From Ruminococcus sp. 210702-SL.1.03 (lineage in GTDB: Bacteria; Bacillota; Clostridia; Oscillospirales; Ruminococcaceae): a stretch of DNA of 64,000 bases. How positions within the stretch are numbered: position 1 is the first letter of the stretch; each line of letters begins with the position of its first letter. The stretch is taken from the NCBI RefSeq assembly GCF_020559915.1, contig NZ_JAJCLZ010000009.1:45139-109138 (forward strand), in the 5' to 3' direction. Of this stretch, positions 51,940 to 60,024 are shown one piece after another. The position numbers were made by a program, and so were the translations under genes. The notes beneath the pieces were generated by a model, which was given only the letters and a program-made list of their open reading frames with translations, ran no database searches and had not been told where the DNA came from.

Positions 51940-52836
51940 ATGGCCAGAAGAAAAAAGAAGAAGTCGATCGACCAGCTTAAAGTTAAAGATAAGCACAAGA
52001 AGATCAACGGATCCGTCGGCGGTGACGTCTGCATCTTCATCTTCCTCGTGCTTCTCGGAATATTCATGGTATTCCCCATCTACTACTCAGTAGTACAGTC
52101 GCTGAAGCCCGTAGAAGAGCTGTTCGTTTTCCCGCCTAAGCTTTATGTACTTAACCCCACGGGAAAGAACTTCTCAGATATGTTTAAGGTAGCCGCGGAA
52201 TACACCGTGCCGCTTTCCAGATACATATTCAACTCAGTATTCACAACAGTGGTTATATGCGTATTCAACGTATTCGTTACCTGTATGGCGGCGTTTGTAC
52301 TTTCTAAGTGCAAGTTCCCCGGCGACAAGGTTCTCAATAAGCTGATAGTTGTCGCTCTGCTTTTCAACTCGCAGGCAACATGGATCATGCAGTTCCTGGT
52401 ATACTCCAAGCTGCACATGATCGATACCTACTGGGTACTCATTCTCCCTTACATCGCTACGGCAATGAACCTCTATCTGATGCGCCAGAGTATGTCTACT
52501 CTGCCTGACTCGCTGATAGAGGCTGCGAAGGTAGACGGCGCGGGACTTTTCAGGATCTGCTGGCAGATAGTAGTTCCTAACTCAAAGCCTGCGATCATGA
52601 CCATCATCATCTTCGCATTCCAGCAGGCGTGGAACATAAACGGCGGTGCAGTTATCTACTCGGAAGAGTACAAGACGCTGCCTACCATCGTTCAGCAGAT
52701 CTCGCTTGCAGGTCTTGCAAGACAGGGCGTAACCTTCGCTTCAGCGGTATTGCTCCTGATTCCTCCGCTGGTAGTATTCCTCATCGCACAGGGCAACGTT
52801 ATGGAAACCATGGCGAACTCCGGTATGAAGGAATAA
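51940..52836 (+). CDS. Sugar ABC transporter permease, MalG type (pair 1)
   Basis: A 298-residue permease. After a Lys-rich N-terminus (ARRKKKKSIDQLKVKDKHKK) come six helices, and the EAA loop is IEAAKVDGAGLFRICWQIVVPNSKP near residue 192. The VFPIYYSVVQSLKPVEELF first-loop pattern is that of MalG/carbohydrate permeases. AAAGGAGGTG lies upstream, 18 bases after its MalF partner. It should be the second half of permease pair 1. Confidence 0.93.
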   Translation: MARRKKKKSIDQLKVKDKHKKINGSVGGDVCIFIFLVLLGIFMVFPIYYSVVQSLKPVEELFVFPPKLYVLNPTGKNFSDMFKVAAEYTVPLSRYIFNSVFTTVVICVFNVFVTCMAAFVLSKCKFPGDKVLNKLIVVALLFNSQATWIMQFLVYSKLHMIDTYWVLILPYIATAMNLYLMRQSMSTLPDSLIEAAKVDGAGLFRICWQIVVPNSKPAIMTIIIFAFQQAWNINGGAVIYSEEYKTLPTIVQQISLAGLARQGVTFASAVLLLIPPLVVFLIAQGNVMETMANSGMKE

Positions 52837-52908
52837 TTTATTCCGGCTTCATAAATTCAATGATAACAAACAACTTTGATTACTGAAAAGGAAACAGGTG
52901 ATAATACA

Positions 52909-54534
52909 GTGAATGGAATAAAAACTTCCGTAAGGAAGCTGCTTTGCCTCACTCTGGCAGCGTGCACTGCGATTAGCATGTCTGTTACGGCTTTTGCAGA
53001 CGAGCCTTACGAATCTTACAACTACGATAACTGGGACGAAGCTATCCCTTCGCAGAGCGCATACACCGTTCAGAAAACTGTAACGGGCGCTGATATGGGA
53101 CTCAGCCGACTTTCAGACCCCGCCGATCCGCTGTTTTACAGCGAGGAAGCTTCCGCTTCGCTCAGCGAGGCTAAGGATTTCTACGTTTACGACGATAAAG
53201 AGATCTGGATAGCCGATTCGGGCAACAACCGTATTTTAAGACTTGACGAAAATTACAACATCATCGGCAGATATTACGGAGTTACCGGTCTGGAAGCTGA
53301 CAGATGTGAAGAAACTCAGGACGGCGCTATCTCTACTTTCAAAGCTCCGCAGGGTCTTTACGTTACTACCAGCCCGACTACCGGCAAATATACCATATAT
53401 ATAGCCGACTACGATAACTCGCGCGTAGTAAGAGCTACAGTAGAAAGCGCTACCGAGCTGAAATGCGAGCAGGAATATACTAAGCCGGAAGAGGCGCTGT
53501 ATACTTCCAAAACTTTCAATCCCACCAAGGTCCTCGTTGACTACGCCGAAAATGTGTACGCGGTAGTTAAATCCGTAAACACCGGTTCGGTACAGTTCAA
53601 GGCTGACGGCTCTTTCACAGGCTTCTACGGTGCGAACCGAGTAGAGGTAACCGCTAAGGTCATCGCTCAGAAGCTTTGGAGAAAGATAGCTTCAAACGAG
53701 CAGATCGAGGGTATGAGCCGTAACGTTCCTGTTGAGTACGCAAACTTCGATATGGACGGCGAAGGCTTTATCTACACCGTTACCGAGGTATCTACCGATA
53801 CCGACGCGGTAAAGAAGATCAACCCTGCGGGATACAACGTATGGGACAACGTGGTAGGCGATGAGTACACTTTCGGTGACCACACCGACGCTGTATGGGA
53901 TATGGCTTCCAACAAGACCTACTCCACCAAGCTTACCGACATCGCTATCGACGGCGACGGAATAATAAACGTTCTCGACTTTGAAACCGGACGCGTATTC
54001 CAGTACGACCGCCTCTGCAACCTCATCTGCATCTTCGGTACTAAGAATTCCTCCGCAGACCAGAGAGGCGCGTTCCTTAACCCGAACGCAGTAGACACCA
54101 TCGGCACAAACGTTATCGTGCTCGAGGGTTCTAAGACAAGAAACGACATTACAGTATTTGAAAAGACCGTTTTCGGCAAGAATCTGCACAAGGCTTTCGA
54201 GTTCTTCGATGCAGGCCAGTACGTTGAGGCTGCTCCCTACTGGGAAGAAGTTATCAAGCGCGACGGCGGCTACACCTACGCTCACGTTGGTCTGGGTAAG
54301 GCTGATCTGAAAAACGGCGAATACAAGTCGGCACTCGACAGATTTGAGATCGCTAACGATAAGGACGACTACGATAAGGCTTTTGAGTACTACAGAGAAG
54401 AGTGGCTGAGAAACAACTTCACAGCAGTAGCTGTTGTAGTAATAGTTCTTGTAGTACTGCTTATCGTAAAGAAGATACTCAAGAAAAAGGGCATAAAGCT
54501 CATCAAGCGCAAGAATAAGAAGGAGGCGGAATAA
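52909..54534 (+). CDS. Membrane-anchored NHL/TPR protein of the uptake operon
   Basis: A 541-residue protein. A signal peptide (1-28, ...VTAFA|DEPYE) is followed by a beta-propeller of NHL-type repeats. Clear ones are KDFYVYDDKEIWIADSGNNRILRLD near 85, IYIADYDNSRVVRA near 165, and ITDIAIDGDGIINVLDFETGRVFQYD near 345. Two TPR-like helical repeats (about 425-485; HKAFEFFDAGQYVEAAPYWEEV and AHVGLGKADLKNGEYKSALDRF) precede one C-terminal membrane helix (about 503-522) and a Lys-rich tail. So the propeller and TPRs lie outside and are tethered. GTG 52909 is the start, with AGGTGA 7 bases before; an ATG upstream (52876) lies before that site. It may be the anchor or sensor of the system. Confidence 0.83.
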   Translation: MNGIKTSVRKLLCLTLAACTAISMSVTAFADEPYESYNYDNWDEAIPSQSAYTVQKTVTGADMGLSRLSDPADPLFYSEEASASLSEAKDFYVYDDKEIWIADSGNNRILRLDENYNIIGRYYGVTGLEADRCEETQDGAISTFKAPQGLYVTTSPTTGKYTIYIADYDNSRVVRATVESATELKCEQEYTKPEEALYTSKTFNPTKVLVDYAENVYAVVKSVNTGSVQFKADGSFTGFYGANRVEVTAKVIAQKLWRKIASNEQIEGMSRNVPVEYANFDMDGEGFIYTVTEVSTDTDAVKKINPAGYNVWDNVVGDEYTFGDHTDAVWDMASNKTYSTKLTDIAIDGDGIINVLDFETGRVFQYDRLCNLICIFGTKNSSADQRGAFLNPNAVDTIGTNVIVLEGSKTRNDITVFEKTVFGKNLHKAFEFFDAGQYVEAAPYWEEVIKRDGGYTYAHVGLGKADLKNGEYKSALDRFEIANDKDDYDKAFEYYREEWLRNNFTAVAVVVIVLVVLLIVKKILKKKGIKLIKRKNKKEAE

Positions 54535-54536
54535 CA

Positions 54537-55166
54537 ATGTATGAATTTTCTACACTCGGCTGGGTAAGACACGTTGTTTTCCACCCCTTTGAAGGTTTTG
54601 AAGACCTCAGGTGGAAAAAGCAGGGCTCGCTGAAAGTTGCTCTGATACTCGTTGTAATGCTCTTCATTGCAATGGTAGCTAACAACCGTATGGTAGGCTT
54701 CGCTTTCAACACTAACACGGTTAAAGTATTCAACGTAGTTCCGCTGATCGTACAGTCGGTAGTTTACTTCGCGACTTGGGTCATCGGCAACTGGTGCATT
54801 TGCACCCTGCTCGACGGCGAGGGTACTTTAAAGAAGATCTGCGTCTACTCGGCATACGCGCTGGTACCTTACATAATCTGCAGCTACATCGCTGTATTTA
54901 TCTCTAACTTCATCATCACTGAGGAAGCTATTTGGTTCCACGCATTCACCTACCTCGGCATGGGCTGGTCGATAATCCTGATGATCTCGGCAATGAAGGC
55001 TGTACACCAGTACTCCATTCCTAAGACTCTCGTTTCCATCGTGCTCACGCTGGTAGCTATGCTGCTGATACTCTTCTTGGCAATACTCCTCCTCTCGCTT
55101 TTCCAGCAGGTTTATGTATTCGTTTATACGATCTACACTGAGATCGCGTACAGAATTCGTGGATAA
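54537..55166 (+). CDS. YIP1-family membrane protein
   Basis: A 209-residue protein with about five membrane helices and the YIP1-domain layout. A soluble N-terminus (HPFEGFEDLRWKKQGSLK) is followed by helices near 34-50, 65-85, 100-125, 135-155 and 165-195. In Firmicutes such proteins recur inside operons like this one; their role is unknown. It starts two bases after the NHL/TPR stop, with GGAGG inside the end of that gene, so they are translationally coupled and may form a complex. Confidence 0.85.
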   Translation: MYEFSTLGWVRHVVFHPFEGFEDLRWKKQGSLKVALILVVMLFIAMVANNRMVGFAFNTNTVKVFNVVPLIVQSVVYFATWVIGNWCICTLLDGEGTLKKICVYSAYALVPYIICSYIAVFISNFIITEEAIWFHAFTYLGMGWSIILMISAMKAVHQYSIPKTLVSIVLTLVAMLLILFLAILLLSLFQQVYVFVYTIYTEIAYRIRG

Positions 55167-55183
55167 GAAAGGGTGGTGTTAAA

Positions 55184-57679
55184 ATGCAAAATAAGAATTA
55201 CAAAAAAGTATTGACGTTTGCTCTTGTTCTTTCCATGATGATGCCTATCGGCTCGGCGGCTGCTGACTCTGCGGCTGATACTTCCGAAGCTGAAAGCTCA
55301 GTAGCAGACACCTCTTCGGCTGAGGACTCTGCGGCAGATGACTCCGCTGCTGACGACTCGGCTGCTGATACCGACAGCGCTGCGGAAGATGATTCGACCG
55401 CTGACGACGCTGCGGCTGACGACGCTGAGGAAGATGCTGATGATGGTGATGATGCAGATAAAAAGGACGAGGAAGAGGCAGCCCCGCTGCTTACCGACGA
55501 CGAAGCTCTCGCGCTTGAAAGCGTAGAGCAGATCGCCGAGAACGATAACTTCCTGCTTTATATGGACCCCGATAACGAAAGAATTTGCTTAAAGGTCAAA
55601 AAGACCGGCAAGTGCTGGTGGACTTCTCCTATAAACGCTGATTCCGACCCCACGCCTATCTCTGAAGACGGAGATACGATGAAGAGCGGTCAGATAGGTC
55701 AGGCTAAGTCCAGCGCGGCTATCAATATCGGCGACCTTCGTCAGGAGAAGAGAACTGAGCTTCCCGCTCCCGCTTACTCCTACAAGGCAAGCGTTTCATT
55801 TAAAGCTGAGGCTAATGGCTGTGCAGTTACCTACAATTACACTGCTTACGGCGTAAAGCTGACGGTACACTACGAGCTGAAAGACGACTGCCTCCACTCA
55901 TATGTAAAGACCGACGAGATAGTTGAAAAAGACAGCACCAGCGACGAGGGCAAGGTTCTTACCAAGATAATCCTCGCACCTTACATGGGCGCTGTTTCGG
56001 GACTCAATACCGACGGCTCGCCGACAGAGGGCTACATGATAGTTCCTGACGGAAGCGGCGCAGTTATCAACTATAACAACGGCAAAACAAATTACGCCAG
56101 CTACTCGCAGCGCGTTTACGGTACCGACTATACCGCTGTACCGCTTAACGCACCGCGTGTTACCGAGCAGGCTTATCTGCCTATGGTGGCTACCGTACAG
56201 GGCAACAATGGTCTGGTAACGATAGCTTCCGAGGGCGACGCCAACGTTTACGCTAACGCTCAGATAAGCGGTCAGAACAAGCAGGCTTACAACAACGCAT
56301 ACTTCGAGTTTGAAACAAGAAGCAGCGATGAATTCTTCATGAGCGGTACTGATACCAACAAGATCACCGTATTTGAAAAATACGGCATCAAGACCGACAC
56401 TTTCGGACTTGAGTATTACCCGCTCGATAATGACGAAGGCGTCAACTACGCCGACGTAGCTGAGGTCTACAGAAACTACCTCATCAACAGCAAGGGACTT
56501 ACCCAGAAAACTGAGGCTAACGACACCGACCTGTATGTAGATACATACGGCAGCGTGCTCAAGGAAGAGTCGATACTCGGTCTGCCTATCACGATGAAGA
56601 CCAAGCTGACTACCTTCTCTCAGGCTTCAGACATCGCAAGTCAGCTCAACGACGCAGGCGCAGACTCCATAGTTATGAACTATAACGACTGGACAAAAGC
56701 TTCGGTAAAGAACATGGTATCTACCAAGGCTAAGGCGCTCGGCAAGCTGGGCAGCACTGATGATTTCAAGAACCTCAACAGCGATAACCTTACCGTTTAC
56801 GGTTCGGTAAACAACTTTACTATGGAAAAGGGAAGCTGGGGCTACTTTGAGCTTTCAAATACAGCTATAAGAGTTTCGAGCGCCTACTCCAGACAGTCGA
56901 GCTACAGCCCCGCTTTCGGCGTGGCAGTTTCGGGAGTATCTCCCGCGCTTATAGCTCCTAACACTTACACCAAGATCTTTAAGGAAACTATCGACAGCTT
57001 CACTGGAAACAGCGTAAACTCTATGGGCTTCGGCGATTGGTCTACTAAGCTGGTAAGCGACTTCTCTAAGAAGAACACTTCTTGCAGAAACAACACAATG
57101 AACACCATAGTTACAGGCTACTCTGACGCTGTGAACGCAGGTCAGTCGATAATAGCCGAAGGCGCGAACTCGTATGTACTGCCTTATGTAAGCGCAGTTA
57201 CCGACGTTCCCGTTTACTCCAGCGGATTCAACCTCACCGATATGGACATACCGTTCTATCAGATGGTCATCCACGGCTACGTTCCTTACTCGACTAAGGC
57301 TATCAACGCAAGCTCTGATACCGACCGCACTTATATGCGCGCTCTGGCTGCCGGATCTAACGTAAATTACGATATGATCTATCAGGACGCCGACGAGCTG
57401 ATAGATACCAGAGATGACGACCTGTACTACTCGCACTATTCGGGCTGGGTACAGATGGCTGCCAACCAGTACAAGGTAACTAAGAAGGTGCTCGCCGCAG
57501 TAAGCGACTACACCATCTCGGATTACACCGTAGAGGGCGACATCATCAAGACCACTTACAGCAAGGAAGGTCAGGCAGACGTAGTCATCGAGGTAGATAC
57601 CAAGAACTGCACAGTAAAGGCAAACGGCGAAACCACCGACCTTCTTGCCGAGGGTGCAGTAGAGAAGGAGGTGCAGTAA
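55184..57679 (+). CDS. DUF5696 secreted protein, possibly glycoside-hydrolase-like
   Basis: An 831-residue secreted protein. A signal peptide (1-27) is followed by a very acidic Ala/Asp/Ser/Glu linker (about 28-105) like that of the binding protein. Then come a beta-rich domain (about 110-330, containing GYMIVPDGSGAVINYNNGK near 285) and a region that may be an alpha/beta barrel (about 430-760, with DSIVMNYNDW and YQMVIHGYVPYSTKA). I assign it to DUF5696 from these motifs and the operon type. A carbohydrate-active role is inference and I cannot identify catalytic residues. There is no lipobox or C-terminal anchor. It overlaps nothing; GGTGG lies upstream. Confidence 0.78.
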   Translation: MQNKNYKKVLTFALVLSMMMPIGSAAADSAADTSEAESSVADTSSAEDSAADDSAADDSAADTDSAAEDDSTADDAAADDAEEDADDGDDADKKDEEEAAPLLTDDEALALESVEQIAENDNFLLYMDPDNERICLKVKKTGKCWWTSPINADSDPTPISEDGDTMKSGQIGQAKSSAAINIGDLRQEKRTELPAPAYSYKASVSFKAEANGCAVTYNYTAYGVKLTVHYELKDDCLHSYVKTDEIVEKDSTSDEGKVLTKIILAPYMGAVSGLNTDGSPTEGYMIVPDGSGAVINYNNGKTNYASYSQRVYGTDYTAVPLNAPRVTEQAYLPMVATVQGNNGLVTIASEGDANVYANAQISGQNKQAYNNAYFEFETRSSDEFFMSGTDTNKITVFEKYGIKTDTFGLEYYPLDNDEGVNYADVAEVYRNYLINSKGLTQKTEANDTDLYVDTYGSVLKEESILGLPITMKTKLTTFSQASDIASQLNDAGADSIVMNYNDWTKASVKNMVSTKAKALGKLGSTDDFKNLNSDNLTVYGSVNNFTMEKGSWGYFELSNTAIRVSSAYSRQSSYSPAFGVAVSGVSPALIAPNTYTKIFKETIDSFTGNSVNSMGFGDWSTKLVSDFSKKNTSCRNNTMNTIVTGYSDAVNAGQSIIAEGANSYVLPYVSAVTDVPVYSSGFNLTDMDIPFYQMVIHGYVPYSTKAINASSDTDRTYMRALAAGSNVNYDMIYQDADELIDTRDDDLYYSHYSGWVQMAANQYKVTKKVLAAVSDYTISDYTVEGDIIKTTYSKEGQADVVIEVDTKNCTVKANGETTDLLAEGAVEKEVQ

Positions 57680-57683
57680 GCTG

Positions 57684-58796
57684 ATGAGCGATATAGAAAA
57701 GACCAACGCTGAAAACGAAGAATTGGAGCAGCTAAAGGATGTTCCCGAAGTTAAGCTCGTGCTTGACGAATCGGAAGACGACGCCCCCGCTGTTACCGAG
57801 GACGCTTCTACGGAGGTAGCAGCTGATGAAGAGGCTTCTACCGAAGCAGAGGAAAAGTCTTACGCTTCCGCCGCAGCTATACCTGCAAAACAGAAGGGAT
57901 TAAAGATCCCGTATGAAAGAAGAAAAGCTCTTTACGGCTACGGCTTCATCGCCCTTTGGTTCGTGGGAAGCATCTACTTCTTCATTGCTCCGCTTATCCA
58001 GTCGCTGATCTACTCTTTCCATCAGACAAAGATAGTCACCGGCGGTATGGAGATGTCAAATCCCGGTTTTGATAACTACTACAACGCATTCAGAAAAGAC
58101 CAGTATTACCTGCCCGCGCTCACCAAAATGCTCAAGGATACGCTGCTCAATACGCCCCTTATCCTCGTGTTCTCGGTGTTCATCGCAGTAATACTGAACC
58201 AGAAATTTAAAGGAAGAACAGCCGCTCGTGCTATCTTCTTCCTCCCTGTAATCATCGCTACCGGTCCTGTTATCGACATAATCAACGGTAATATGTCCAC
58301 AGGCGGTTACGCAGGCGGTTCTGAGCAGTTCAGCTCGATGTTTGAAACAGACCTCGTAGACCAGCTGCTCAACTTCCTCGGTGTTTACAACATAAGCGAC
58401 CAGCTTACAGAAGTTATCAGCGCCCTTACCTCTGATATATTCAATCTGGTATGGAAGTGCGGTATACAGATCCTGCTGTTCCTCTCGGCACTTCAGGGAA
58501 TTCCTTTCTCGGCTAAAGAAGCGGCTTCTATGGAGGGCGCTACCGCTTGGGAATATTTCTGGAAGATCACAGTTCCTTACATCAGCCCGATGCTTATCGC
58601 CAGCCTGGTGTACACGATAGTAGATTCGTTCGTTGATCCTTCCAACGAAGTTATGACTCTGGTTCTTAACCAGTCGAAGCAGTGGGAACACGGCTACTCG
58701 GCTGCTATGGCTTGGGCTTACTTCGCGATAATCGGTGTGATACTGGCTATCGTACTGGCAATAATCAACAAGTTCGTTTACTACGAAGTAGATTAA
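57684..58796 (+). CDS. Sugar ABC transporter permease, MalF type (pair 2)
   Basis: A 370-residue permease with an unusual ~65-residue acidic cytosolic N-terminus (Glu/Ala/Asp/Thr-rich, then AAAIPAKQKGLKIPYERRK) before six helices. The EAA loop is SAKEAASMEGATAWEYFWKITVPYISP near residue 274. A long loop near 195-240 between helices is also larger than normal. It starts four bases after the DUF5696 stop, with GGAGG inside that gene's end. It is the first half of the operon's second permease pair. Confidence 0.92.
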   Translation: MSDIEKTNAENEELEQLKDVPEVKLVLDESEDDAPAVTEDASTEVAADEEASTEAEEKSYASAAAIPAKQKGLKIPYERRKALYGYGFIALWFVGSIYFFIAPLIQSLIYSFHQTKIVTGGMEMSNPGFDNYYNAFRKDQYYLPALTKMLKDTLLNTPLILVFSVFIAVILNQKFKGRTAARAIFFLPVIIATGPVIDIINGNMSTGGYAGGSEQFSSMFETDLVDQLLNFLGVYNISDQLTEVISALTSDIFNLVWKCGIQILLFLSALQGIPFSAKEAASMEGATAWEYFWKITVPYISPMLIASLVYTIVDSFVDPSNEVMTLVLNQSKQWEHGYSAAMAWAYFAIIGVILAIVLAIINKFVYYEVD

Positions 58797-58811
58797 AAAG
58801 GGGGGATCACA

Positions 58812-59891
58812 TTGGCAACTAAAAAAGAAGAAAAAGAGTTTGAGAAAGAGCGCAAAAAGTACCTTAAAGAGCGCATGAAGCGTATGAAGGAGGAAGGCCT
58901 TGAAAAATACTTTACTCCTGAGCAGATACGCTACAATAGAAACAAGCGCATCATAGGCGCTGTATGGCCCATTTTCAGATTCCTTATCCTGTTCGGTCTT
59001 GGATTTGTTATCATGTATCCTCTGCTGTTCATGGTTTCAACAGCTTTCAGACCCAATGCAGAAATGAACGATCCTTCAATAGTTTGGATCCCTAAGTCCT
59101 TCACGCTCGATAACATCAAGCAGACCGCTACCGTAATGAAATTTGACATTTTCAGCGGCTTCGCGGCTAAGGACAACACGATCATCAACACCATTTACCT
59201 CAACGTGATCTCTTCGGTACTTCAGGTACTGACCTGCTCGATCACCGGTTATGGTTTCGCAAGATTTAAGTTCAAGGGAAGAAACGTGCTCTTCGCTATC
59301 GTTCTTCTGATGATCATAGTACCTCCGCAGATCACCACCATTCCGCTGTATCTGCAGTTTGCGTACTTCAAGCTCTTCGGCATCATCCCGCTTTACAGCG
59401 GCGGCGAACAGCTTTCGCTTATCAACAGCGGACTTACGATGTACCTGCCTGCGCTGTTTGCAAACGGTATAAAGGCCGGACTTTTCATCTACATCTTCCG
59501 TCAGTTCTTCCGCGGCCTGCCTAAGGAGCTGGAAGACGCTGCGTACCTCGACGGCTGCGGACCTTTCGAGACCTACATCAAGATCATGGTCCCCAACGCT
59601 AAGACTTCGTTCCTGACGGTATTCCTGTTCTCGATCGTTTGGTACTGGAACGATTACTACGTATCGTCCTCGTTCTTCACCGAGAACAACACAGTAGCTC
59701 TTATGCTGAAAAACCTCGACGCTAACCTGCAGCAGCAGCTGTTCCAGGGTCAGACGGTAAGCGTAAGACAGATCATAGTATGGCTCGAATCGGGCTGTCT
59801 GCTCTCCATCGCACCTCTGCTGATAATGTACATCTTCTTACAGAGATACTTTATCGAGGGTGTTGAGCGTTCCGGTCTTACCGGTATGTGA
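58812..59891 (+). CDS. Sugar ABC transporter permease, MalG type (pair 2)
   Basis: A 359-residue permease. A long charged cytosolic N-terminus (about 1-52, Lys/Glu-rich, likely helical) precedes six helices, with the EAA loop LEDAAYLDGCGPFETYIKIMVPNAKT near residue 240. The insert between helices near 185-205 is longer than usual. The start is TTG 58812, with GGGGGG 6-8 bases before. It is the last gene of the operon, followed by two terminators. Non-ATG starts (GTG, GTG, TTG) recur in this operon. Confidence 0.92.
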   Translation: MATKKEEKEFEKERKKYLKERMKRMKEEGLEKYFTPEQIRYNRNKRIIGAVWPIFRFLILFGLGFVIMYPLLFMVSTAFRPNAEMNDPSIVWIPKSFTLDNIKQTATVMKFDIFSGFAAKDNTIINTIYLNVISSVLQVLTCSITGYGFARFKFKGRNVLFAIVLLMIIVPPQITTIPLYLQFAYFKLFGIIPLYSGGEQLSLINSGLTMYLPALFANGIKAGLFIYIFRQFFRGLPKELEDAAYLDGCGPFETYIKIMVPNAKTSFLTVFLFSIVWYWNDYYVSSSFFTENNTVALMLKNLDANLQQQLFQGQTVSVRQIIVWLESGCLLSIAPLLIMYIFLQRYFIEGVERSGLTGM

Positions 59892-59912
59892 TCTGCATAC
59901 TTCAAAAAAATC

Positions 59913-59940
59913 ACGGCAGCTTTCGGGCTGCCGTTTTTTT
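59913..59940 (+). terminator. Intrinsic terminator of the uptake operon
   Basis: ACGGCAGC (59913-59920) pairs perfectly with GCTGCCGT (59927-59934), loop TTTCGG, followed by seven T. Confidence 0.9.
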
Positions 59941-59950
59941 GCGCAAAAGT

Positions 59951-59991
59951 AAGGGGCGCTGCAAGTTTTGGCTTGTGCAGCGCCCCTTTTT
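59951..59991. terminator. Second, possibly bidirectional, terminator
   Basis: AAGGGGCGCTGC (59951-59962) pairs perfectly with GCAGCGCCCCTT (59977-59988), with an inner CAAG/CTTG pairing and T after it. It lies between convergent genes. Confidence 0.8.
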
Positions 59992-60024
59992 ATGAGAATA
60001 ATTATGGCATAAGCTTGCTAAGTG

